DNA of 64,000 bases from Bradyrhizobium diazoefficiens (GCF_016616885.1 NZ_CP067102.1:2818501-2882500); one strand, 5' to 3'. Counted from the first letter of the stretch, positions 9,130-18,420 are shown. Program-made: numbers and translations. Notes: generated by a model not told the origin, from the letters alone.

Positions 9130-9651
9130 TCACTTCTTGCCCATGCATGAGTCTTCATTCTTGGTATAGGCGGCGTTCTTGTCCTCATGCTTGCCGGGAC
9201 GGGCGCGGCCCCAAGCCTCGTTGGAGCGGGCGCGCAGATAGACGTAGAGATCGTCCATGTAGCAGGCGACGTTCGGGTTATCTCCGAAGGCCGGCATCAC
9301 GTTCTCTGCGGCGGTCGAGATGTTCTTGCGGCCCGAGGCGACGACACCGAGAAAATCGGCATAGCTCATCGTCTTGAGCGAATCCTTCAGTGCGGGTGCA
9401 TAGGTCGAGCCCATGCCGTCCGGGCCATGACACACATGGCAGTCCGAGTGATAGCGACGGTATCCGGAATAGGTGTACCAGTCGACGGAGTCGCCGTTGA
9501 TCTTGTAGGTCGGGCTGCCCTCCTTGTCGAGCCATTCGCCAGTTTCGGTCTGCTTGACGGCGGCCGGGTCGCCCGAGCCGTCGTCCGCGACAGCAATTCC
9601 TCCGGACGCAACGAAGATCATCGCAGCAATGACAGAGCAGATTTTACGCAA
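9130..9651 (-). CDS. xoxG: methanol-metabolism cytochrome c (electron acceptor of XoxF)
   Basis: 173-residue exported monoheme cytochrome c. Signal peptide ends near residue 22; the heme-binding motif CHVCH is at residues 71-75 and Met119 in ENVMPAF is the probable axial ligand. Additional cysteines at C130 and in the tail EDSCMGKK fit the methanol-metabolism-related four-Cys cytochrome family, in which XoxG takes electrons from the lanthanide methanol dehydrogenase. It lies 81 bp downstream of xoxF in the same direction, strongly suggesting a dedicated pair. Confidence 0.9.
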   Translation of the reverse strand: MRKICSVIAAMIFVASGGIAVADDGSGDPAAVKQTETGEWLDKEGSPTYKINGDSVDWYTYSGYRRYHSDCHVCHGPDGMGSTYAPALKDSLKTMSYADFLGVVASGRKNISTAAENVMPAFGDNPNVACYMDDLYVYLRARSNEAWGRARPGKHEDKNAAYTKNEDSCMGKK

Positions 9652-9732
9652 AAGGTGTTCCTCGAAGGCATCAGGTGGAGACGAGCCGGCGCGTGGAGTT
9701 GATCCACGCGCCGGAGCGATACGAAGGCGAGG

Positions 9733-11541
9733 CTAGTTCGTCGCGGGCAGCGAGAACACGGTCAGCGTACCGCCGAGGGCCGTGTAGTTGCTGAGCGCGG
9801 CGTAGCCGCCGACTGCGCCGAGGCCCGCGGTCGGATCGGTCAGACCTGCTGCCAGACCGATGCCGGCCCAGCCGCCCACACCGGAGAGCACTGCAACATA
9901 CTGCTTGCCGCCGTTCTCGTAGGTGGTGACGTTGCCGATGATGCCGGAGGGAGTCTTGAACTTGTAGAGCTCCTTGCCGGTCTTGGCGTCGACCGCCTTC
10001 AGATAGCCTTCGAGCGTGCCGTAGAACACGACGCCGCCGGCGGTTGCGAGCGCACCCGACCAGACCGAGAACTGCTCCTTGTTCGACCAGACGATCTTGC
10101 CGGTCTTGCCGTCCCAGGCGATGAAGTTACCCATGTTGGTCTCGCCCTGCGGCGGATACATCGAGAGCGTCGCACCCACATAGGGCTGGCCCGCGGTGTA
10201 GCTCACCTTGAACGGTTCGTAGTCCATGCAGACGTGGTTAGTCGGGACGTAGAACAGCTGCGTGTCGGGCGAGTAGGCCGCCGGCTGCTCGTCCTTGGTG
10301 CCGAGCGCGGCCGGGCAGATGCCCTTCACGTTGTGATCTTCGCCGGCCTTGTCGGTCGAAGCTGCGTCGAGCACCTTCGGACGGCCATAGGTCGCGGAGT
10401 TCTTGTCCATGTCGACGCCGGAGGTCCAGTTCACCTTCGGATCGTACTTTTCGGCGACCAGCAGCTCGCCGTTGGTGCGATCGAGCGTGTAGCCGAGACC
10501 GTTACGATCGAAGTGCGTCAGCAGCTTGCGCGGCTGGCCGTTGATCGACTGATCCGAGAGGATCATCTCGTTGACGCCGTCATAGTCCCATTCGTCATGG
10601 GGCGTCATCTGGTAGACCCACTTGGCGACGCCGGTGTCCGGATTACGTGCCCAGATCGTCATCGACCACTTGTTGTCACCGGGACGCTGCTTCGGATTCC
10701 AGGTCGAGGGATTGCCCGATCCGTAGTAGATCAGGTTCAGCTCGGGATCGTAGGAGGTCCAGCCCCAGGTGGCGCCGCCGCCGATCTTCCACTGATCGCC
10801 TTGCCAGGTCTTCAAGCTGGAGTCCTTGCCAATCGGCTTGCCGAGCGCAGTGGTCTTGTCGTCGACCAGGAGCTGGTCATCCGGTCCTTCCGAGAAGCCG
10901 CGCCAGGCCAGCTTGCCGGTCTTGATGTCGTAGGCGCTCATGTGGGCCTGAACGCCGAACTCGCCGCCGGAGATGCCGATCAGCACCTTGTCCTTGATGA
11001 CCATCGGTGCCGAGGTGCCGGTCTCGCCCTTGCTCGGATCGCCATTCTTGGCGGTCCATGCAACCTGGCCGGTCTTGGCGTCGAGCGCGACGAGAGTCGT
11101 GTCGGCCTGATGCAGGAAGATCTTGCCGTCACCGAAAGCGAGGCCGCGGTTTACCGTATCGCAGCACATCACCGGGATGACGTTCGGATCCTGCTTCGGC
11201 TCGTACTTCCAGACGATCTTGTTCTCCTGCGAAAGGTCAATGGCGTAGACCTTGTTCGGGAACGGCGTATGGACGTACATCATGTTGCCAATGATCAGCG
11301 GGCCGCCTTCGTGACCGCGCAGCACGCCGGTCGAGAAGGTCCAGGCGACCTGGAGCTTGCCGACATTTTGCGCGTTGATCTGGTTCAGCTTGGAATAGCG
11401 GGTATTGGCGTAGTCGCCGGTCGGCATCACCCAGTCTTTTGGGTTCTGCGACATCTTGAGGACCTCGTCATTGGCCGAGGCGCTCCCGACGGCGAGAGCC
11501 GCCGCGGAGCCAAGAAAGGTCGCCAGTAGCACCTTGCGCAT
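9733..11541 (-). CDS. xoxF: lanthanide-dependent methanol dehydrogenase XoxF
   Basis: 602-residue exported PQQ quinoprotein oxidising methanol to formaldehyde in the periplasm. Signal peptide ends at SASA (about residue 23). The vicinal disulfide C126-C127 (MCCDTVNRG) is present; predicted metal ligands are E194, N277 and D319, plus D321 in [10 protein letters not shown], the aspartate that coordinates a rare-earth ion and is Ala in calcium-dependent MxaF. No mxaI-like small subunit gene is nearby, as expected for XoxF. The start at 11541 leaves GGAGG seven bases upstream; an ATG six bases earlier would be too close to it. First gene of the operon with xoxG, flhA and gfa; a divergent AraC-type regulator lies upstream. 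Confidence 0.96.
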   Translation of the reverse strand: MRKVLLATFLGSAAALAVGSASANDEVLKMSQNPKDWVMPTGDYANTRYSKLNQINAQNVGKLQVAWTFSTGVLRGHEGGPLIIGNMMYVHTPFPNKVYAIDLSQENKIVWKYEPKQDPNVIPVMCCDTVNRGLAFGDGKIFLHQADTTLVALDAKTGQVAWTAKNGDPSKGETGTSAPMVIKDKVLIGISGGEFGVQAHMSAYDIKTGKLAWRGFSEGPDDQLLVDDKTTALGKPIGKDSSLKTWQGDQWKIGGGATWGWTSYDPELNLIYYGSGNPSTWNPKQRPGDNKWSMTIWARNPDTGVAKWVYQMTPHDEWDYDGVNEMILSDQSINGQPRKLLTHFDRNGLGYTLDRTNGELLVAEKYDPKVNWTSGVDMDKNSATYGRPKVLDAASTDKAGEDHNVKGICPAALGTKDEQPAAYSPDTQLFYVPTNHVCMDYEPFKVSYTAGQPYVGATLSMYPPQGETNMGNFIAWDGKTGKIVWSNKEQFSVWSGALATAGGVVFYGTLEGYLKAVDAKTGKELYKFKTPSGIIGNVTTYENGGKQYVAVLSGVGGWAGIGLAAGLTDPTAGLGAVGGYAALSNYTALGGTLTVFSLPATN

Positions 11542-12053
11542 AGTCATTCCTCCGTTGGTCTCGTTTATTGTTTCCGAAGCATTGCTCAATCACCGGGCTT
11601 CTCGTCCGGCGTCTGCTCGTGCAGGGCGGTCACGTTGGGGACCAGAAAAGATACTGTGCTGTTTCCTCCTACGATGAGAGCTACGGGTCCACGTGCGGGA
11701 GCGGCCCGTTCTTTTTGTTCCTGCAGCAATCCCTAACGACTTCGCCAACGGGAAACTTGCCCAAGAGTGAACCCGCTTTGCTCGACAGCGCACGGAGGCA
11801 AAGTTTTTGATTTTGCGGTAGCGAATTCAGCGGCTTCCGTGCGGCCCCACGCCGCGCGCGACGTTCAGGTTCCCCTTGACGGCGCTGCAACTAAGGCGGA
11901 GGATTAACTTACTAGGGTGGCAAAGGAACGATCGCGCTCGTTTCAAAGACCGCCCAAATTTGAGGTAAACGTCACGCAATCATGGCTGAGGGCTTCAGCA
12001 GGCGCTGGCCGCGATTCGCGTCGGATCTCCGGGTATCAGCAGTGGCTGGATTA
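11542..12053. promoter_or_regulatory. divergent control region between xoxF and an AraC-type regulator gene
   Basis: About 510 bp separate the two divergent starts, enough for both promoters and regulator sites. An AT-rich tract (AAAGTTTTTGATTTTG, about 11799-11814) stands out from the GC-rich background. No clear palindrome, riboswitch fold or small gene was recognised. Control of xoxF by the divergent regulator is inferred from layout only. Confidence 0.45.
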
Positions 12054-13022
12054 ATGTCCGACACAATTCACACGCTCTCGACGACCGGACTGACGCCGAA
12101 GCGACAGATCCAGAGCTGGATCGATGGGCTGACGAGTCTGTGCGGACACTTCGATGTCGATCCGCTGGAAGCATCTTCGCTCGAAGGGCGCATCGACTAC
12201 ACGAGCGTCTCGCGCCTGAAGCTCTGTCAGATCGAGGTCAGCCAGCACCGCATCGCGCACACGCTTGCGCGTGCCAAGGCCAATGAGCACCCCTACATCA
12301 AGATTCACTTCCAGACATATGGCGTGTCCTATTTCGAGCAGGAAGGCCGCCACATCGAGCTGAACCCTGGCGACATCCTCGCCTATGACGTCTCATGCCC
12401 GCATCTGATCATCAGCCCCGCCTTCACGCGCCACGATGTGGTGATCGTGCCGAAGGCGCTGCTGCGCGATCGCGGCTTCCCGTCGCAGCGCATGCCGGCC
12501 TGCAAGCTGTCGGCGAAGACGGGGACGGGGCGGATCGCCCATGATTTCGTCCATGCCACGTTCGATGAGGCGGCGAAGCTGTCGGCCAACAGCGCGGTCG
12601 GCGTTGCCGATTCGCTGATCGACCTGTTGCTGCTGCCGCTGCGCGAAGCCGACACGATGTTCGATCGGGTCGGGCCCGAGGCGATGTATGTGCGTGCGCA
12701 ATTTTTCATCCGCGAGCATCTGCGCGATCCCGATCTGTGCATCGATCAGATTTCCGCCGAGCTCGGCTGCTCCAAGCGCTATCTGCACATGCTGTTCTCG
12801 GAGCGCGGCACCACGGTGAGCGATTACATCTGGCAGGCCCGCCTTCAGAACTGCCGCCAGGAGCTCGAGGCCCACGGCGGCAAGACCATCACCGACGTTG
12901 CATTCTCCTGGGGCTTCTCCAGCTCATCGCATTTCAGCCGCGTGTTCCGGAAATATTTCGGCGTGGTGCCGTCCTCGATCCACAAGGGGCAGCAGAGCGC
13001 TGTTGCCGTGGACGAGCATTAG
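12054..13022 (+). CDS. AraC-family transcriptional regulator, divergent from xoxF
   Basis: 322 residues from the ATG at 12054. The N-terminal half resembles the AraC-binding-like cupin domain (HPYIKIHFQTYGVSYFEQEGR, then ELNPGDILAYDVSCPH). The C-terminal 100 residues form the double helix-turn-helix (IDQISAELGCSKRYLHMLFSERG and TDVAFSWGFSSSSHFSRVFRKYFG). An in-frame ATG at 11982 would add 24 residues without family character; neither start has a strong ribosome site, so the start is uncertain. It lies head to head with xoxF and is a good candidate for its regulator, but its ligand is unknown. Confidence 0.85.
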   Translation: MSDTIHTLSTTGLTPKRQIQSWIDGLTSLCGHFDVDPLEASSLEGRIDYTSVSRLKLCQIEVSQHRIAHTLARAKANEHPYIKIHFQTYGVSYFEQEGRHIELNPGDILAYDVSCPHLIISPAFTRHDVVIVPKALLRDRGFPSQRMPACKLSAKTGTGRIAHDFVHATFDEAAKLSANSAVGVADSLIDLLLLPLREADTMFDRVGPEAMYVRAQFFIREHLRDPDLCIDQISAELGCSKRYLHMLFSERGTTVSDYIWQARLQNCRQELEAHGGKTITDVAFSWGFSSSSHFSRVFRKYFGVVPSSIHKGQQSAVAVDEH

Positions 13023-13036
13023 GACGCGCGATCCTC

Positions 13037-13462
13037 TCACGCCGACGGGGCGACGTAGGGAATGCTGGCCACGAGAGCGGCGACCACTGCCGCGTTACAC
13101 AGCATTCCGCTCCAATGCAGACGCCGTAGCTGGCGCACCGCGTCCGCGTTTCCCGCATCTCTCGCACTGAGCTGGTCGTCCATCTGGCGCATGAACCGCG
13201 GGCGTCCCCAGATCGCGAGGGCCGTAATCAGGCCGATACCTGCCGCGAACAGCGGCCGTCCTGCGAAGGTGAAAGCCGCCGTCCCGATGACGCCGGTCAC
13301 GCTGATCATTCTGAACTGGATGTTGAACATCCCGCGCAAAAGCTGCGTGACCGGGGGGATGTCGAGCTTCACCAGCAGGAATGCCGGCGACGCCAGCAGG
13401 AAATAGCCCATCGGAAAAAGCAGGATGACCAAAGCGGCCACGGCGACGGCATCGGGGCTCAT
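13037..13462 (-). CDS. hypothetical integral membrane protein
   Basis: 141 residues with about four hydrophobic segments (residues 5-30, 50-65, 70-85 and 118-136) joined by a charged loop (RPRFMRQMDDQLSARDAGNADAVRQLRR). No known family recognised. It lies 87 bp downstream of the FUSC-like gene on the same strand and may be co-transcribed with it. Confidence 0.6.
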   Translation of the reverse strand: MSPDAVAVAALVILLFPMGYFLLASPAFLLVKLDIPPVTQLLRGMFNIQFRMISVTGVIGTAAFTFAGRPLFAAGIGLITALAIWGRPRFMRQMDDQLSARDAGNADAVRQLRRLHWSGMLCNAAVVAALVASIPYVAPSA

Positions 13463-13549
13463 GCGAGCTGGCCTTTCTCGTTCGGGAGGGCAAGGCGAGG
13501 GGCTTCCGGCGACAGCGCATGATCATAGCCGGCCGGGGCGCTTGCGACA

Positions 13550-14590
13550 CTAGGGTTTGGTCGGATGCGAGGGCGGCGAACCACCTTTCCGCACTACACG
13601 CTGCCAGACGATGTCGGTCAGGGCTACCGCGATGAGACCAAACGCGCCACCAACGATCACATTGGCGACGCGTTCCTCCGCAATGCCGCTGGCGCCGCCG
13701 GCAAAGGATGCGGCGAGCGCAATGAAGAAGCAGCGCAGGCCGAAGCCGACGATATAGCGAGAGAACGAGATCAGCGTCAGCGTGGCGGCAAGAACTGCAA
13801 GTGCATAACCGACGCGGTTTTGTGGCAGCACGAGGCCAGCGAGGAAGCCTGAGGGTACACCGACGAAGGCGCCGATCGCACGTTGCTTCAGCTTGTCGGT
13901 GGAGGCGGAGAGATCGCCGACCACGACGCTCGCGGCCGACCACATCACCCATTGCCCCTGCGCAAGGTCGAGAATCTCGACCAGGGCCGCCGCGGCGAAC
14001 ACCGCCATGGCGGTGGCCGCTGCGGGCAGCAGCCATTCGGCCGCTGGCGGCCCGAACGAGGTCGCGGTGTTGCCACGCCGCCGCTGGTCGTAAATCTGGA
14101 TGCCGCAGACCAGCACCAGCGCAACCGGCGAGGAGACGATGATGATGCCGGCATGCCGCAACGCTTCCGATGTGCTTACGCCCTCGCGCACCTCGCAGGC
14201 GAGGTAGACGGCTGGAATGAACACCCAATTGCCGAGGGTGCGAAAGTGCTCGCCCTGGTGTGTTGCGGCCACCGCAACGAAGCCGATGAGCGCCGTCAGC
14301 ACCACGAACAGTGGCTTGACGGGAGCCGCAAGAAAGAGCGCGGCAAACGCCACGAGGATCGCGAGGTAGTGCCACACAATTACTTTTGGCGGAAAGTGCA
14401 GCCGCAGCGCCGGAATGAGCAGCGACAGCGCGATTAGACCCAAATTCAGCAACGCCGTCTCGCGCGAGATGAAATAGGCGGCAACGAACGGGCCGACGAC
14501 GATCAGCGCGCGCAGCAACTCGCTGCTCTTGATTTCGCGGGAGAGGAGATCGCGCAGGCCCATCGCGGGCGGGATGGTTGGGGCGTTCAC
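13550..14590 (-). CDS. FUSC-family-like inner membrane protein
   Basis: 346 residues with about ten hydrophobic helices in two groups separated by a short polar section (QIYDQRRRGNTATSFG). The second half (WVMWSAASVVVGDLSASTDKLKQRAIGAFVGVPSG) resembles the fusaric-acid-resistance/aromatic-acid-exporter permease fold. This half-size form lacks the usual cytosolic C-terminal domain. It would start at GTG (14590); an ATG at 14563 is possible, and neither has a good ribosome site. Substrate unknown. Confidence 0.65.
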   Translation of the reverse strand: MNAPTIPPAMGLRDLLSREIKSSELLRALIVVGPFVAAYFISRETALLNLGLIALSLLIPALRLHFPPKVIVWHYLAILVAFAALFLAAPVKPLFVVLTALIGFVAVAATHQGEHFRTLGNWVFIPAVYLACEVREGVSTSEALRHAGIIIVSSPVALVLVCGIQIYDQRRRGNTATSFGPPAAEWLLPAAATAMAVFAAAALVEILDLAQGQWVMWSAASVVVGDLSASTDKLKQRAIGAFVGVPSGFLAGLVLPQNRVGYALAVLAATLTLISFSRYIVGFGLRCFFIALAASFAGGASGIAEERVANVIVGGAFGLIAVALTDIVWQRVVRKGGSPPSHPTKP

Positions 14591-14732
14591 AGGGCACCGG
14601 ATGGGAGCGACGTAGCACGAAAGGACGTCAGCACTTTAGCGTGTGGAGCGACAGCCGCGCCACACTCTCGCTGTCATCGCCCGACTTCAAGCCGGGGCAT
14701 GACACCATTGTCGCGGCGGCACGGGTGAACCC

Positions 14733-15659
14733 TCACCGCTGAATGATCTTCGTCCAGACGTCGCCGAGGATCGCAGGCTCGCGCGGTGGCAGATAGGTCA
14801 GGCCGGCCTGCTTGCCGAGTTCGGCGATCTTGCCCTCGGCCGCAAGATCAGTGAGTGCCTTGTTGACAGCCTCGATCAAGGCGAGATCGCTGCCAAGCCC
14901 GACATAGCCGCGATTGGCCCCGATCGGATAATAATAGCCGGAGGCTGATATCGCCGTATCAGGATGCGCGGCGCGGTGGGCGTCGTAGCGCGCGAGATCG
15001 ATCAGGGTCGCATCATAATCGCCGCGAGCGAGCGCGCCCAGGAGGTCATCGCGGGCGGGCACGAGATGGGTGATGTTGTCGATCAGCCGTCCCTTGTCGA
15101 AGGTCATCAGGATGGCGTCGCCGAGCGATCCGCTTTCGATCGCGAGGCGCAGGCCGGCGAGGTCGCCGATGTCGCTGATGTTGCGGTCGTGCGCCTTCGG
15201 CCCCAGCACCACCGTCATCGGCGAATAGACGTAAGGCCGGCTCGGCGCGAGGACGCCGAGCGCAACGCGGCGGCGCCGGTCGTCGCGCGTAGCGCCCGCG
15301 AAATCCGGCAAGCGCGCCGTCTTCAAGCCGGGCTTGACGAGGGAATCCGTCGTCAGCGCGTAGCCGCCAACCAGCGAGCAGCGGCCGTCGGACAGCAGCG
15401 CGTTGGCCTCGAGCTGCGGACTCGAATCTTCATCCAGCTTGCTCTCGAACCACTGGAGTTTGAGCGGGCGTCCCATCCGCTCCGCGATCGCCTGTGCCAG
15501 CAGAACGTCGAAGCCTGCGTCCGCCTTGCCCTTGTGATGCGCCGAGAGCGGCGGCCGGTCCTCGTCGAGACAGATGCTGAGGGGATCTGCCGCCCACGCC
15601 ACCGTTGCCGGAGCCGCAAGCATTGCGGCGAGACCAAGCGCTGCCAGCCGGCCTCTCAT
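14733..15659 (-). CDS. quinoprotein-associated periplasmic binding protein (XoxJ/MxaJ-like)
   Basis: 308 residues with a signal peptide (to about residue 23) and a type II periplasmic binding fold of the amino-acid-binding (PBP2) class: LSICLDEDRPPLSAH, FDVLLAQAIAERMG, LRLAIESGSLGD. Proteins of this type encoded beside PQQ dehydrogenases are proposed to help maturation or activation of the enzyme rather than transport, and no permease or ATPase genes are adjacent. It overlaps the preceding cytochrome gene by ATGA, so the two are translationally coupled, and both follow the PQQ dehydrogenase at 16022-17686. Confidence 0.82.
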   Translation of the reverse strand: MRGRLAALGLAAMLAAPATVAWAADPLSICLDEDRPPLSAHHKGKADAGFDVLLAQAIAERMGRPLKLQWFESKLDEDSSPQLEANALLSDGRCSLVGGYALTTDSLVKPGLKTARLPDFAGATRDDRRRRVALGVLAPSRPYVYSPMTVVLGPKAHDRNISDIGDLAGLRLAIESGSLGDAILMTFDKGRLIDNITHLVPARDDLLGALARGDYDATLIDLARYDAHRAAHPDTAISASGYYYPIGANRGYVGLGSDLALIEAVNKALTDLAAEGKIAELGKQAGLTYLPPREPAILGDVWTKIIQR

Positions 15660-16000
15660 GGCTTCCTCCGGCTCGAGATGAAGGCCCAGAGATTTCCGAT
15701 CTCGTCGTCGCTCAAGATGTCGCCCCAGGGCGGCATCTTGTTGTTCTTGCCGTTCTTCACGGTCGTGACGAAGCGCGTCCTGTCGTCGGGAAAGGCGCGC
15801 AGGTCGGGCGTGATGGTGCCGGAATTCATCATGTTGGGGCCGTGGCAGTGCGAGCATTTCTCGGCATAGGTCGACTTGCCGTGGTCGATCTGCGCCTGCA
15901 CGGGATTGCCGTTCGAATCATCCGCGGCACGACCGGTCGCCGCAAGCGCGACCGTCAGCACCGCGACGGTGGCGAGGATCGCCACCGTCTTGTGAGCCAT
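15656..16000 (-). CDS. small exported cytochrome c, partner of the adjacent PQQ dehydrogenase
   Basis: 114 residues with a signal peptide (AVLTVALAATGRAA) and a single heme motif CSHCH (residues 49-53); Met89 in KNNKMPPWG is the likely axial ligand. Its class I fold and position, 21 bp downstream of the PQQ dehydrogenase, mark it as that enzyme's probable electron acceptor, like cytochrome c550 in exaAB systems. A TTG at 16009 would add three residues; the ATG at 16000 is preferred. Its stop overlaps the start of the next gene. Confidence 0.88.
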   Translation of the reverse strand: MAHKTVAILATVAVLTVALAATGRAADDSNGNPVQAQIDHGKSTYAEKCSHCHGPNMMNSGTITPDLRAFPDDRTRFVTTVKNGKNNKMPPWGDILSDDEIGNLWAFISSRRKP

Positions 16001-16021
16001 GTCTCTCAACGTCTGTTGCCG

Positions 16022-17686
16022 TTACTGCTTCACCGCAAAGACCCAGAGCGAGCCGCCGGGCGGCACTTTGGCCAGCCGCTCGTCGCCGGAGAACAGCGAG
16101 TAGACGCCGCCATAGCCGCTCGTGACGGCGATGTACTGGACGCCGTCCTGCTGCCAGGTCACCGGCTGTCCCTCGATGCCGGAGCCGGTCTGGAACTGCC
16201 AGAGCTTCTTGCCGGAGTCGGCGTCGAAGGCCTCGAACTCGCCGGTCAGCGCACCCGTGAACACGACGCCGCCCGCAGTCGACAGCACGCCGGAGAAGCG
16301 CGGGATGTCGCTTGCCGCCTCCCACTTCGCCTTGCCGGTCATCGGATCGATCGCCTTCAGATGGCCGCGCGCGCCGTCACCCCATTCCCAGGGATCGGTG
16401 AGGTCCATGCCGAGATACCATTCACCCTGCTTGAAGGTGGCCGGCTCCGACTTGTACCTGCCGCCGAAGGCGAGCGTGTTGGCGTAGGCAAGGCCGGTCT
16501 GCGGGTTGAACGACATCGGCTCCCAGTTCTTGCCGCCGAGGACTGACGGATAAACCGTGACCTTCTTGCCGTCGCGCGCATCCTTGACGACGTCGGTCTC
16601 GATCGGCTTGCCGGTCTTGAGATCGACGCCGGTTGCCCAATTCACCTTCACGTAAGGATTGGCCGCGAGCACCTTTCCGTTGGTGCGGTCGAGCACGTAG
16701 AAGAAGCCGTTGCGGTTGGCATCCATCAGCACCTTGGTCGGCTTGCCCTCGACGTTCATGTCGGCGAGGACCATCTCGGCCACCGAGTCATAGTCGAACG
16801 GATTGTTGGGCGAGAACTGGTAGTGCCACTTGATCTTGCCGGTCTTGGGATCCATCGCCAGCACGGAGCAGGTGTAGAGATTGTCGCCGGGGCGAACGGC
16901 CGCGTTGAACGGGCCGGGATTGCCAATGCCCCAATAGACTGTGTTCAGCTCCGGATCATATGAGCCCGTGATCCAGGTCGAGCCGCCGCCGAGCTTCCAG
17001 GTGTCGCCCTTCCAGGTGTCGCCGCCGGGCTCATCCGGCGAGGGGACCGAATGGGTGCGCCAGAGATGCTTGCCCGATGCCGGATCCCAGCCGTCGATGA
17101 AGCCACGGGTGCCGAACTCGGCGCCGGAGATGCCGGTGATGACGACGCCGTCGGCAACGAGCGGCGCCACCGTCATCGAATAGCCTTCCTTGATGTCGGC
17201 CGCCTTCTGCCGCCACAGCTCCTTGCCGTCTTTGGCGTCGATTGCGATCACGTTGGCGTCGAGCGTGGTGCGGAACAGCTTGCCGTCGAACAGCGCCGCG
17301 CCGCGATTGATGATGCCGCAGCAGACGATGCGCGGCGTCTCCGCCGGATACTCGATCTTGGATTTCCAGATCTGCTTGCCGGTCTTGGCGTCGACCGCCA
17401 TGGTCGCGTTGTGGGAGGTCACGTAGATCACGCCCTGGTACACCAGCGGCTGCGATTCCTCGCTGCGATCGTCGTTGAAGGAATAATTCCAGACCGGGAC
17501 GAGGTTCTTGACGGTGTCCTTGTTGATCTGGTTCAGCGTCGAGAAGCGCTGGAGATTGTAGCCCATTCCGTAATTGAGAACGTTCGACGTATCGGTTGCA
17601 CCCTTGACCAGTTGATCGGTCGTCTGTGCGCTCGCAACCGAGCATGCGGATATGACGAGGCTCGCGGCCATCGCAAAGCGTTTCAT
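16022..17686 (-). CDS. PQQ-dependent alcohol dehydrogenase, lanthanide-type (third paralog)
   Basis: 554-residue exported quinoprotein of the methanol/ethanol dehydrogenase family, shorter than XoxF. Signal peptide MKRFAMAASLVISACSVASA; vicinal disulfide C122-C123 (IVCCGIINRG); predicted metal ligands E190 (GAEFG), N256 (GIGNPGP), D298 and the lanthanide-type D300 (PFDYDSV). GGGAGGAACGG before the ATG fixes the start. Followed by a cytochrome c and a periplasmic binding protein in one operon, the layout of an exaA-like alcohol oxidation module. Substrate could be methanol, ethanol or a larger alcohol. Confidence 0.92.
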   Translation of the reverse strand: MKRFAMAASLVISACSVASAQTTDQLVKGATDTSNVLNYGMGYNLQRFSTLNQINKDTVKNLVPVWNYSFNDDRSEESQPLVYQGVIYVTSHNATMAVDAKTGKQIWKSKIEYPAETPRIVCCGIINRGAALFDGKLFRTTLDANVIAIDAKDGKELWRQKAADIKEGYSMTVAPLVADGVVITGISGAEFGTRGFIDGWDPASGKHLWRTHSVPSPDEPGGDTWKGDTWKLGGGSTWITGSYDPELNTVYWGIGNPGPFNAAVRPGDNLYTCSVLAMDPKTGKIKWHYQFSPNNPFDYDSVAEMVLADMNVEGKPTKVLMDANRNGFFYVLDRTNGKVLAANPYVKVNWATGVDLKTGKPIETDVVKDARDGKKVTVYPSVLGGKNWEPMSFNPQTGLAYANTLAFGGRYKSEPATFKQGEWYLGMDLTDPWEWGDGARGHLKAIDPMTGKAKWEAASDIPRFSGVLSTAGGVVFTGALTGEFEAFDADSGKKLWQFQTGSGIEGQPVTWQQDGVQYIAVTSGYGGVYSLFSGDERLAKVPPGGSLWVFAVKQ

Positions 17687-17807
17687 CCGTTCCTCCCAAT
17701 ATGCGCGCCTTTTGACGCTGCGGGAACAACACTCGGCTCGAATGCAAAACCCGTCAATACGAAAGTCGAAATTGCGCTGCCAATATGTTGGACGGCGGAT
17801 GCCGGTC

Positions 17808-17825
17808 ACCTGACGGAAACCTGAC
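17808..17825. promoter_or_regulatory. direct repeat ACCTGAC-N4-ACCTGAC in the divergent gap before the lanmodulin-like gene
   Basis: Two identical 7-bp half-sites are spaced 11 bp start to start, one helical turn, as seen for many response-regulator sites. They lie about 120-140 bp upstream of the PQQ dehydrogenase and 200 bp upstream of the lanmodulin-like gene, in the 341-bp gap 17687-18027 that separates the two divergent genes. Nothing else was recognised in that gap. Confidence 0.35.
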
Positions 17826-18027
17826 AATCTGTTCTCACTTGCGCGCGGGCGCTGAAAAAATTCCGTGGCATGATGCAGGCCAGCGATCGGCTGTCGCGCG
17901 GGCTGGCCGGGATCGGCGAATTGTGCGGTGCGCAGGTTGCACTTCCGGACTTGAACCGGGGCCTGCTTGTGGATTTATGTCGCTCGATCCCCGTTCGAAT
18001 CGGGGCTCATGGTCAGGGAGGTCTCAA

Positions 18028-18420
18028 ATGATATCGCGTCGCTCAGTTGCACTTGTGCTCTCGCTCGCTGTGTTGTCCGGCCCGGCCTGGTCGGCATCCG
18101 GCGGCGCCGTCAAGATGTTCGACACCGACAATGACGGCACGCTCGATCTGGCCGAGGTGAAGAAGGCCGCCGCCGCGCTGTTCGCAAAGCTCGATCCCGA
18201 CCATGACGGGACGCTGGACGTGCGTGAATTGCGTGGACGGTTAACGGCGAAAGAACTCGCCGCCGCCGACTCTGATCACGACGGGACGCTGACGCTCGAC
18301 GAATATCTTGCCGTGGTGGAGCAGCGCTTCAACGCGGCGAATCCCGACAAGGATGGAACGTTGGATGCGAAGGAGCTGAACTCGCGCGCGGGTCGAGCGC
18401 TGCTGCGATTGTTGCGCTGA
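18028..18420 (+). CDS. lanM: lanmodulin-like periplasmic lanthanide-binding EF-hand protein
   Basis: 130 residues: a signal peptide (to about residue 22) then four EF-hand loops at residues 32-43, 56-67, 81-92 and 105-116. Loops are separated by only 12-13 residues, the unusual spacing that separates lanmodulin from calmodulin-type proteins. Loops 2 and 4 have proline at position 2 (DPDHDGT, NPDKDGT) as in lanmodulin; loops 1 and 3 have Thr and Ser there, and loop 3 has Thr instead of Asp at position 9. Loop 4 begins with Asn, as in the Methylorubrum protein, and the tail AGRALLRLLR matches its C-terminal style. AGGGAGG before the ATG gives the start. It lies next to lanthanide-type PQQ dehydrogenases, so a role in binding or trafficking rare-earth ions in the periplasm is likely. 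Confidence 0.88.
   Translation: MISRRSVALVLSLAVLSGPAWSASGGAVKMFDTDNDGTLDLAEVKKAAAALFAKLDPDHDGTLDVRELRGRLTAKELAAADSDHDGTLTLDEYLAVVEQRFNAANPDKDGTLDAKELNSRAGRALLRLLR

Noticed and set aside
9733..11541. Possibility that this is calcium-dependent MxaF
   Set aside because: The D-Y-D motif, absence of a small-subunit gene and the adjacent XoxG-type cytochrome all point to XoxF.
14640..14732. Weak hairpins (GTGTGG...CCACAC and a GCCCGACTT...GCCGGGGC pair) after the binding-protein gene
   Set aside because: Loops are long and there is no T-run; could be part of another dispersed repeat, but support is too thin to annotate.
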